Source: Pseudomonas sp. ATCC 13867 (GTDB lineage: Bacteria; Pseudomonadota; Gammaproteobacteria; Pseudomonadales; Pseudomonadaceae). From it: a DNA stretch of 64,000 bases. The DNA is taken from assembly GCF_000349845.1 (NCBI RefSeq), contig NC_020829.1, positions 3,045,001 through 3,109,000 of the forward strand. Direction: 5' to 3'. The position numbers and the translations under genes are program-made. This document shows, one piece after another, positions 57,981-64,000 of the stretch (position 1 is its first letter; each line of letters opens with the position of its first letter). The notes beneath the pieces are model-generated. The model worked only from the letters and a program-made list of their open reading frames with translations. It was not told the DNA's origin and did no database searches.

Positions 57981-58472
57981 ATGCCCAAGCGCAACCGCCT
58001 CGCCCTCGCCGCCCACCTGATCCAGCGCCTGCCACGCCTCCTTCACGAACCGCTGCTCAGTCGCCTGTTCTGCTCCCAGGTGCGCTTCGCCGGTACCGCC
58101 AAGGTGCGCATCCAGAAGCTGTCCGGCGACGAAGTCCGAATGAGCCTGGCCAACCATCGTCAAGTGCGGAATCACATTGGCGGCGTGCATGCCGCCGCTA
58201 CGGCGCTGCTCGCCGAATCCGCCAGCGGCTGCATGGTCGGCATGAACCTGCCCGACCACAAACTGCCACTGATCAAGACCCTCAAGGTCGACTACCTGCG
58301 CCGCGCCAGCGGCGGGCTGCGCGCCATCGCCACACTGACGCCGGAACAGCGCCATGCCATGCTTACGGATGACCGAGGCGACACGCTGATCCCGGTAACC
58401 CTGCTGGACGATAGCGGCGGCGAGCCGGTTCGCTGCGAAATGCACTGGGCCTGGGTCAGCAAGAAGAAATGA
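57981..58472 (+). CDS. DUF4442 hotdog-fold thioesterase-like protein
   Basis: 163 residues. The hotdog-fold core is NHRQVRNHIGGVHAAATALLAESASG, the usual DUF4442 helix with the HxGG...E catalytic arrangement, followed by KTLKVDYLRRASGGLRAIATL and GEPVRCEMHWAWVSKKK. Likely acyl-CoA or acyl-ACP thioesterase of unknown substrate. ATG 57981 with GGAAAG upstream is preferred to an earlier in-frame ATG whose translation lacks homology. Confidence 0.85.
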   Translation: MPKRNRLALAAHLIQRLPRLLHEPLLSRLFCSQVRFAGTAKVRIQKLSGDEVRMSLANHRQVRNHIGGVHAAATALLAESASGCMVGMNLPDHKLPLIKTLKVDYLRRASGGLRAIATLTPEQRHAMLTDDRGDTLIPVTLLDDSGGEPVRCEMHWAWVSKKK

Positions 58473-58592
58473 ACCACCCCGAAGGGAGGGGTCGTCCAAC
58501 AAAGCAGGAAAGGGATAATTGAATGTCGAAGAAGCGGCGAAATAAGAGCCTCGCCGCTTATATGTAGTAAAGTTACGGACATACAACACCGC

Positions 58593-58613
58593 AAATGATA
58601 ATACTTATCATTT
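58593..58613. promoter_or_regulatory. Fur-box-like palindrome
   Basis: Perfect 9-3-9 inverted repeat AAATGATAA-TAC-TTATCATTT. In the 7-1-7 Fur view it reads TGATAAT-A-CTTATCA, one base off consensus. It sits in an AT-rich stretch of the 443-bp gap 58473-58915, 303 bp upstream of nuoA. No clear gene lies between. Confidence 0.6.
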
Positions 58614-58915
58614 ATGAGGTGCCAATTTATTGCGGCCAAATACCTCGAAAGTACTATTCGACCAAAGCCGAAGTGCCGGCACACTAGGCGTTGTGAACCG
58701 CGCAGGCAGTGGCCTTACGGAAATGCAAAAGCCTTTTGCCCGTTTTAGAAGCATCTGTTTGTGTTGGAAAAATTTACTTGCTGAAGGCTTTGGGCATAAA
58801 ATTGGAAAGATGACCTGAACCCTTAGCTCGCTATCCTTGAGTTGCCGGGTTCGCAGTAGTCGGGCCTTGCGCCCGAAACCCAAGACAATCGTTATTTGTA
58901 GGAAGGAGTATCGGC

Positions 58916-59329
58916 ATGCCCAATCCAGCTGAACTTGCAGCTCAACACTGGGGACTCGCCGCCTTCCTTTTAGGAGTGCTGGGCCTGCTCGGCTTCATGC
59001 TAGGGGTTTCCAGTCTGCTTGGCAGTAAGGCATTTGGTCGCAGCAAGAACGAACCGTTCGAATCCGGGATCGTTCCTACCGGCAGCGCACGCCTGCGTCT
59101 GTCGGCAAAATTCTATCTGGTCGCGATGCTCTTCGTGATCTTCGACGTCGAAGCCCTCTTCCTTTTCGCCTGGTCAGTGTCCGTCCGTGAAAGCGGCTGG
59201 GCCGGTCTGATCGAGGCAACCATTTTCATAGCAATTCTGTTGGCAGGTCTTGTCTACCTGTGGCGTATCGGCGCGCTCGATTGGGCGCCGGCGGCACGTC
59301 GCGCACGGCAGGCGAAGCTAAAACAATGA
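58916..59329 (+). CDS. nuoA: NADH-quinone oxidoreductase subunit A
   Basis: 137-residue membrane subunit of complex I with three transmembrane helices. [45 protein letters not shown] is the conserved loop and second helix lining the quinone channel. AAGGAG eight bases before the ATG. First gene of the nuo operon. Confidence 0.97.
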   Translation: MPNPAELAAQHWGLAAFLLGVLGLLGFMLGVSSLLGSKAFGRSKNEPFESGIVPTGSARLRLSAKFYLVAMLFVIFDVEALFLFAWSVSVRESGWAGLIEATIFIAILLAGLVYLWRIGALDWAPAARRARQAKLKQ

Positions 59330-59339
59330 GGCTTTGGCG

Positions 59340-60017
59340 ATGCAATACAAACTTACCCGGATCGATCCGGATGCGCCCAATGATCAATACCCGATCGGCC
59401 AGCGCGAAACGGTAGAAGACCCGCTCATCGAAGGGCAGGTCCACAAGAACATCTTCATGGGCAAACTGGAGGATGTTCTCAACGGTGCGGTGAACTGGGG
59501 TCGCAAGAACTCCCTTTGGCCGTACAACTTCGGTCTGTCCTGCTGCTACGTGGAGATGACCACGGCGTTCACCGCGCCGCACGACATCGCCCGTTTCGGC
59601 GCCGAAGTGATCCGTGCATCGCCGCGCCAGGCTGACTTCATGGTCATCGCCGGCACCTGCTTCATCAAGATGGCTCCGGTCATCCAGCGCCTGTACGAGC
59701 AGATGCTGGAACCCAAGTGGGTGATCTCGATGGGTTCGTGCGCCAACTCCGGCGGCATGTACGACATCTACTCGGTCGTTCAGGGGGTCGACAAGTTCCT
59801 CCCCGTGGACGTGTACATCCCCGGCTGCCCGCCCCGTCCGGAGGCGTTCCTGCAAGGCCTGATGCTGCTGCAGGAATCCATCGGCCAGGAGCGTCGCCCG
59901 TTGTCCTGGGTTGTAGGCGATCAAGGCATCTATCGTGCCGACATGCCTGCCCAGAAGGATCTCAAGCGCGAACAGCGCATTGCGGTCACCAACCTGCGCA
60001 GCCCCGACGAAGTGTGA
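59340..60017 (+). CDS. nuoB: NADH-quinone oxidoreductase subunit B
   Basis: 225-residue subunit holding the terminal 4Fe-4S cluster N2. Cluster ligands: adjacent Cys pair in GLSCCYVEM, Cys in [11 protein letters not shown], Cys in [12 protein letters not shown] 59340 has GAGG upstream; the earlier TTG is unnecessary. Confidence 0.97.
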   Translation: MQYKLTRIDPDAPNDQYPIGQRETVEDPLIEGQVHKNIFMGKLEDVLNGAVNWGRKNSLWPYNFGLSCCYVEMTTAFTAPHDIARFGAEVIRASPRQADFMVIAGTCFIKMAPVIQRLYEQMLEPKWVISMGSCANSGGMYDIYSVVQGVDKFLPVDVYIPGCPPRPEAFLQGLMLLQESIGQERRPLSWVVGDQGIYRADMPAQKDLKREQRIAVTNLRSPDEV

Positions 60018-60077
60018 TCCGGCCCTCCACGAGAGGCCCGTATTCACTCCACCGTTGACCGAGTGTGACTTAAGACT

Positions 60078-61859
60078 ATGAATGCAGACTCCGCTCTGTA
60101 CATCCCGCCTTACAAGGCAGACGACCAAGACATCGTCGTCGAACTGAATTCCCGCTTTGGCGCCGAGACCTTCACCGTCCAGGCCACCCGCACCGGCATG
60201 CCGGTGCTCTGGGTGTCCCGTGAGCGCCTGATCGACGTCCTCACCTTCCTGCGCAACGTACCCAAGCCGTACGTCATGCTCTATGACCTGCACGGGGTCG
60301 ACGAGCGTCTGCGCACCCACCGTCGCGGCCTGCCGGGCGCCGACTTCAGCGTGTTCTACCACCTGATGTCGCTCGAGCGTAATAGTGACGTGATGATCAA
60401 GGTGGCCTTGTCCGAGGGCGACCTCAACCTGCCCACCGCCACCCGTATCTGGCCGAACGCCAACTGGTACGAGCGTGAGGTCTGGGACATGTACGGGATC
60501 ACCTTCACCGGTCACCCGCACCTGACCCGCATGCTGATGCCGCCGACCTGGGAAGGTCACCCGCTGCGCAAGGACTACCCGGCGCGCGCCACCGAGTTCG
60601 ACCCCTACGCGCTGTCCGCCGCCAAGCAGGACCTCGAGCAGGAAGCCCTGCGCTTCAGGCCCGAAGACTGGGGCATGAAGCGCCACGGCGAAAACGAGGA
60701 CTTCATGTTCCTCAACCTCGGCCCGAACCACCCGTCCGCCCACGGTGCGTTCCGCATCATCCTGCAGCTGGACGGCGAAGAGATCCTCGACTGCGTTCCG
60801 GAGATCGGCTACCACCACCGTGGTGCCGAGAAGATGGCCGAGCGTCAGTCCTGGCACAGCTTCATTCCGTACACCGACCGTATCGACTACCTCGGCGGTG
60901 TGATGAACAACCTGCCGTACGTGCTCTCGGTCGAGAAGCTCGCCGGCATCAAGGTACCGCAGCGCGTCGACGTCATCCGCATCATGATGTCGGAGTTCTT
61001 CCGCATCCTGAACCACCTCCTCTACCTGGGTACCTACATCCAGGACGTGGGCGCGATGACCCCGGTGTTCTTCACCTTCACCGACCGCCAGCGCGCCTAC
61101 AAGGTCGTCGAAGCCATCACCGGCTTCCGCCTGCACCCGGCCTGGTACCGCATCGGCGGCGTCGCCCACGACCTGCCGCGCGGCTGGGACAAGCTGGTCC
61201 GCGAGTTCCTCGACTGGATGCCCAAGCGCCTGGACGAGTACGAAACCGCCGCTCTGAAGAACAGCATCCTGCGTGGCCGTACCATCGGCGTTGCCCAGTA
61301 CAACACCAAGGAAGCGCTCGAGTGGGGTACCACCGGCGCCGGCCTGCGCGCTACCGGTTGCGATTTCGACCTGCGCAAGGCACGCCCCTACTCCGGCTAC
61401 GAGAACTTCGAGTTCGAAGTACCGCTGGCGGCCAACGGCGACGCCTACGACCGCTGCATGGTCAAGATGGGTGAAATGCGCCAGAGCCTGCGCATCATCG
61501 AGCAGTGCCTGAAGAACATGCCCGAAGGCCCGTACAAGGCCGACCACCCGCTGACCACGCCGCCGCCCAAAGAGCGCACGCTGCAGCACATCGAAACCCT
61601 GATCACCCACTTCCTGCAGGTTTCCTGGGGCCCGGTCATGCCGGCCAACGAAGCCTTCCAGATGGTGGAAGCGACCAAGGGTATCAACAGCTACTACCTG
61701 ACGAGCGATGGCAGCACCATGAGCTACCGGACCCGCATCCGGACGCCCAGCTTCGCGCACCTGCAGCAGATTCCGTCGGTGATCAACGGCAGCATGATCG
61801 CTGACCTGATCGCCTATCTGGGCAGTATCGACTTCGTTATGGCCGACGTGGACCGCTGA
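60078..61859 (+). CDS. nuoCD: NADH-quinone oxidoreductase subunit C/D fusion
   Basis: 593 residues. About the first 190 are the 30-kDa NuoC domain ([24 protein letters not shown]). The rest is the 49-kDa NuoD domain that forms the quinone site ([20 protein letters not shown]; the closing segment VMADVDR). The fused form is standard in E. coli and Pseudomonas. Confidence 0.97.
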   Translation: MNADSALYIPPYKADDQDIVVELNSRFGAETFTVQATRTGMPVLWVSRERLIDVLTFLRNVPKPYVMLYDLHGVDERLRTHRRGLPGADFSVFYHLMSLERNSDVMIKVALSEGDLNLPTATRIWPNANWYEREVWDMYGITFTGHPHLTRMLMPPTWEGHPLRKDYPARATEFDPYALSAAKQDLEQEALRFRPEDWGMKRHGENEDFMFLNLGPNHPSAHGAFRIILQLDGEEILDCVPEIGYHHRGAEKMAERQSWHSFIPYTDRIDYLGGVMNNLPYVLSVEKLAGIKVPQRVDVIRIMMSEFFRILNHLLYLGTYIQDVGAMTPVFFTFTDRQRAYKVVEAITGFRLHPAWYRIGGVAHDLPRGWDKLVREFLDWMPKRLDEYETAALKNSILRGRTIGVAQYNTKEALEWGTTGAGLRATGCDFDLRKARPYSGYENFEFEVPLAANGDAYDRCMVKMGEMRQSLRIIEQCLKNMPEGPYKADHPLTTPPPKERTLQHIETLITHFLQVSWGPVMPANEAFQMVEATKGINSYYLTSDGSTMSYRTRIRTPSFAHLQQIPSVINGSMIADLIAYLGSIDFVMADVDR

Positions 61860-61861
61860 TC

Positions 61862-62356
61862 ATGAGTACCCTTATCCAGACTGATCGTTTCGAACTCAGC
61901 GAAACCGAGCGCTCGGCCATCGAGCACGAGATGCATCACTACGAGGACTCCCGCGCGGCGTCCATCGAAGCCCTGAAGATCGTCCAGAAGCAGCGCGGCT
62001 GGGTGCCGGACGGCGCCATCGGCGCCATCGCCGACATCCTCGGCATTCCGGACAGCGACGTCGAAGGCGTGGCGACCTTCTATAGCCAGATCTTCCGCCA
62101 GCCGGTCGGCCGCCACATCATCCGCGTCTGCGACAGCATGGTCTGCTACATCGGCGGCCACGAGTCCGTGGTTGGCGAGATCCAGAAGCAGCTGGGCATC
62201 GGCCTCGGCCAGACCACCGCCGACGGCCGCTTCACCCTCCTGCCGGTGTGCTGCCTGGGCAACTGCGACAAGGCCCCGGCGATGATGATCGATGACGACA
62301 CCTTCGGCGACCTGCGTCCGGACGGCGTCGCCAAACTGCTGGAGGCCTACGCATGA
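61862..62356 (+). CDS. nuoE: NADH-quinone oxidoreductase subunit E
   Basis: 164-residue thioredoxin-fold subunit of the NADH dehydrogenase module with 2Fe-2S cluster N1a. Ligands in CX4C (VCDSMVC) and CX3C (CCLGNC). ATGA overlap with nuoF; starts 2 bp after nuoCD. Confidence 0.97.
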   Translation: MSTLIQTDRFELSETERSAIEHEMHHYEDSRAASIEALKIVQKQRGWVPDGAIGAIADILGIPDSDVEGVATFYSQIFRQPVGRHIIRVCDSMVCYIGGHESVVGEIQKQLGIGLGQTTADGRFTLLPVCCLGNCDKAPAMMIDDDTFGDLRPDGVAKLLEAYA

Positions 62357-63702
62357 GTCGCCTCACCTCCTACGGCACGCCCAACCGCACCGCGCGCGCG
62401 GCCGAAACCCATCCGCTGACCTGGCGCCTGCGTGACGACGGCGCCCCGGTCTGGCTGGAGGAGTACCAGTCGAAGAATGGCTACGCCGCCGCGCGCAAGG
62501 CGCTGGCTCAGATGGCCGCCGACGACATCGTCCAGACCGTCAAGGACTCCGGCCTCAAGGGCCGCGGCGGTGCGGGCTTCCCCACCGGCGTGAAGTGGGG
62601 CCTGATGCCCAAGGACGAATCCCTCAACATCCGCTACCTGCTGTGCAACGCGGACGAGATGGAGCCCAACACCTGGAAGGACCGCATGCTCATGGAGCAG
62701 CTGCCGCACCTGCTGGTGGAAGGCATGCTGATCTCCGCGCGCGCCCTCAAGGCCTACCGCGGCTACATCTTCCTGCGCGGCGAGTACGTCGACGCCGCCC
62801 GCAACCTGAACCGCGCCATCGATGAAGCCAAGGCCGCAGGCCTGTTGGGCAAGAACATCCTCGGCAGCGGTTTCGATTTCGAGCTGTTCGTGCACACCGG
62901 CGCCGGTCGCTACATCTGTGGCGAAGAGACCGCGCTGATCAACTCGCTGGAAGGCCGCCGCGCCAACCCGCGCTCCAAGCCGCCCTTCCCCGCCGCCGTC
63001 GGCGTCTGGGGCAAGCCGACCTGCGTGAACAACGTCGAGACCCTGTGCAACGTGCCGGCGATCGTCGAGCACGGCGTCGACTGGTACAAGGGCCTCGCCC
63101 GTCCGGGCAGCGAAGACATGGGCACCAAGCTCATGGGCTTCTCCGGCAAGGTGAAGAACCCCGGCATCTGGGAACTGCCCTTCGGCCTTCCGGCCCGCGA
63201 GCTGTTCGAGGACTACGCCGGCGGCATGCGCGACGGCTACAAGCTCAAGGCCTGGCAGCCGGGCGGCGCCGGTACCGGCTTCCTCCTGCCGGAGCACCTG
63301 GACGCCCTGTTCTACGCCGGCGGCGTCGCCAAGGTCGGCACCCGTATGGGTACGGGCCTCGCTATGGCGGTGGACGACAGCGTCAACATGGTTTCCCTGC
63401 TGCGCAACATGGAAGAGTTCTTCGCCCGCGAATCCTGCGGCTGGTGCACGCCGTGCCGCGACGGCCTGCCGTGGAGCGTGAAGGTACTGCGCGCGCTGGA
63501 GAAAGGCGAAGGCGCCCAGGGCGACCTGGAGACCCTCGAGCAGCTCGTCAACTTCCTCGGCCCAGGCAAGACCTTCTGTGCCCACGCACCGGGTGCCGTC
63601 GAGCCGCTGGGCAGCGCACTGAAGTATTTCCGTCCCGAGTTCGAAGCGGGCATTTCCCGCCAGGCTCAGGCCGTACAAGCACCGCAGACCGTCGGCGCTT
63701 GA
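62353..63702 (+). CDS. nuoF: NADH-quinone oxidoreductase subunit F
   Basis: 449 residues; binds NADH, FMN and 4Fe-4S cluster N3. [13 protein letters not shown] is the NADH/FMN Rossmann loop, [19 protein letters not shown] the FMN-binding stretch, [12 protein letters not shown] gives three cluster Cys and KTFCAHAPG the fourth. Confidence 0.97.
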   Translation: MSRLTSYGTPNRTARAAETHPLTWRLRDDGAPVWLEEYQSKNGYAAARKALAQMAADDIVQTVKDSGLKGRGGAGFPTGVKWGLMPKDESLNIRYLLCNADEMEPNTWKDRMLMEQLPHLLVEGMLISARALKAYRGYIFLRGEYVDAARNLNRAIDEAKAAGLLGKNILGSGFDFELFVHTGAGRYICGEETALINSLEGRRANPRSKPPFPAAVGVWGKPTCVNNVETLCNVPAIVEHGVDWYKGLARPGSEDMGTKLMGFSGKVKNPGIWELPFGLPARELFEDYAGGMRDGYKLKAWQPGGAGTGFLLPEHLDALFYAGGVAKVGTRMGTGLAMAVDDSVNMVSLLRNMEEFFARESCGWCTPCRDGLPWSVKVLRALEKGEGAQGDLETLEQLVNFLGPGKTFCAHAPGAVEPLGSALKYFRPEFEAGISRQAQAVQAPQTVGA

Positions 63703-63831
63703 TGCTTTGTTCGCCGGGCGTGCGCGCCCGGCGTTGTTTCGTTGTAGCGCCGCGGCAAGCCGCCGGCCCGATGAAACCGTGATTTCTATTAGCCACGCCC
63801 GCTGACAACGGGCCAACGAAGACTTAGACCC

Positions 63832-64000
63832 ATGGCCACGATTCACGTAGACGGCAAGACGTTAGAAGTCGATGGAGCAGACAACCTGTTGCAGGCCTGT
63901 CTCTCCCTCGGTCTCGACATCCCCTACTTCTGCTGGCACCCGGCGCTCGGTAGCGTCGGCGCATGCCGCCAGTGCGCGGTCAAGCAGTACACCGACGAGA
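63832..64000 (+). CDS. nuoG: NADH-quinone oxidoreductase subunit G (partial, 5' end)
   Basis: The 56 residues visible begin [22 protein letters not shown]. The N-terminal 2Fe-2S ferredoxin domain follows, with [16 protein letters not shown] supplying three ligands of cluster N1b. The gene runs off the right edge. Confidence 0.95.
   Translation, partial: MATIHVDGKTLEVDGADNLLQACLSLGLDIPYFCWHPALGSVGACRQCAVKQYTDE

Noticed and set aside
58630..58818. 62-codon frame after the Fur-like box
   Set aside because: No ribosome site, composition not protein-like; region treated as non-coding leader or possible small RNA.
59226..61760. 844-codon minus-strand frame opposite nuoB-nuoCD
   Set aside because: Antisense of conserved complex I genes; caused by third-position GC bias.

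Overview
The window is a chromosomal segment of a Pseudomonas species close to the P. aeruginosa group. The evidence is high GC, Pseudomonas-type housekeeping proteins and a gene order that, as I remember the P. aeruginosa PAO1 map, follows the stretch from pgsA-uvrC-gacA through tusDCBE, cysG-serS-rarA-lolA-ftsK, trxB-aat-bpt-infA, clpA-clpS, cspD, icd/idh, mnmA-hflD-purB and aceA to the nuo operon. No species can be fixed from sequence reading alone.

Left end (1-2292): glutathione reductase (cut by the window edge), a small VOC/glyoxalase-fold protein and galU. Next is an accessory block (about 2500-19900) of genes not expected at this locus in PAO1. It starts with an SOS-boxed UmuD-like protein that has lost both S24 catalytic residues, a 53-aa membrane peptide and a DUF3509-like protein. 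The core (3821-19261, all on the minus strand) is an adhesion module. It holds a TPR-like exported protein, a 1512-aa trimeric autotransporter adhesin and a TpgA-like OmpA/BamE-type lipoprotein, followed by an unknown lipoprotein. Around these sit a BvgA/EvgA-like regulator with a BvgS/EvgS-like phosphorelay kinase, a receiver-HTH-PAS-kinase fusion in which both phospho-accepting residues are replaced (Asp to Glu, His to Asp), a degenerate lone receiver and a second NarL-type regulator. TTCCTACA motifs upstream of both the bvgA-like gene and the adhesin operon suggest that the phosphorelay controls the adhesin. This is the best candidate in the window for an undescribed system.

19944-20799 is a tRNA array on the minus strand (Gly-GCC, Cys-GCA, Leu-UAA). 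The tRNA-Leu(UAA) gene is interrupted in its anticodon loop by a 226-nt group I intron whose core resembles the Azoarcus tRNA-Ile intron. Directly upstream is a 5' half of another tRNA-Leu(UAA), apparently a dead remnant.

20865-42918 is a conserved core. On the minus strand are pgsA, gacA-uvrC, a BI-1/YccA membrane protein, the ftsK-lolA-rarA-serS-cysG-LprI-like cluster and clpS-clpA. On the plus strand are tRNA-Ser, tusDCBE with a TrpD2/YbiB gene, a glutathionyl-hydroquinone reductase, trxB, aat, bpt and infA. An IS3 transposase scrap and REP elements lie beside tRNA-Ser and yqjG.

43145-57804: cspD, an intact IS4-family element (1422 bp, 19-bp inverted repeats, 11-bp target duplication) inside the convergent cspD/icd terminator, then the divergent pair icd and monomeric idh, a Nudix gene, mnmA-hflD, purB, roxA with three downstream genes, and aceA. 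The two isocitrate dehydrogenases and isocitrate lyase together form the TCA/glyoxylate branch point. 57981-64000: a thioesterase-like gene and the complex I operon nuoA, B, CD, E, F and the start of nuoG, with a strong Fur-box-like palindrome about 300 bp upstream of nuoA.
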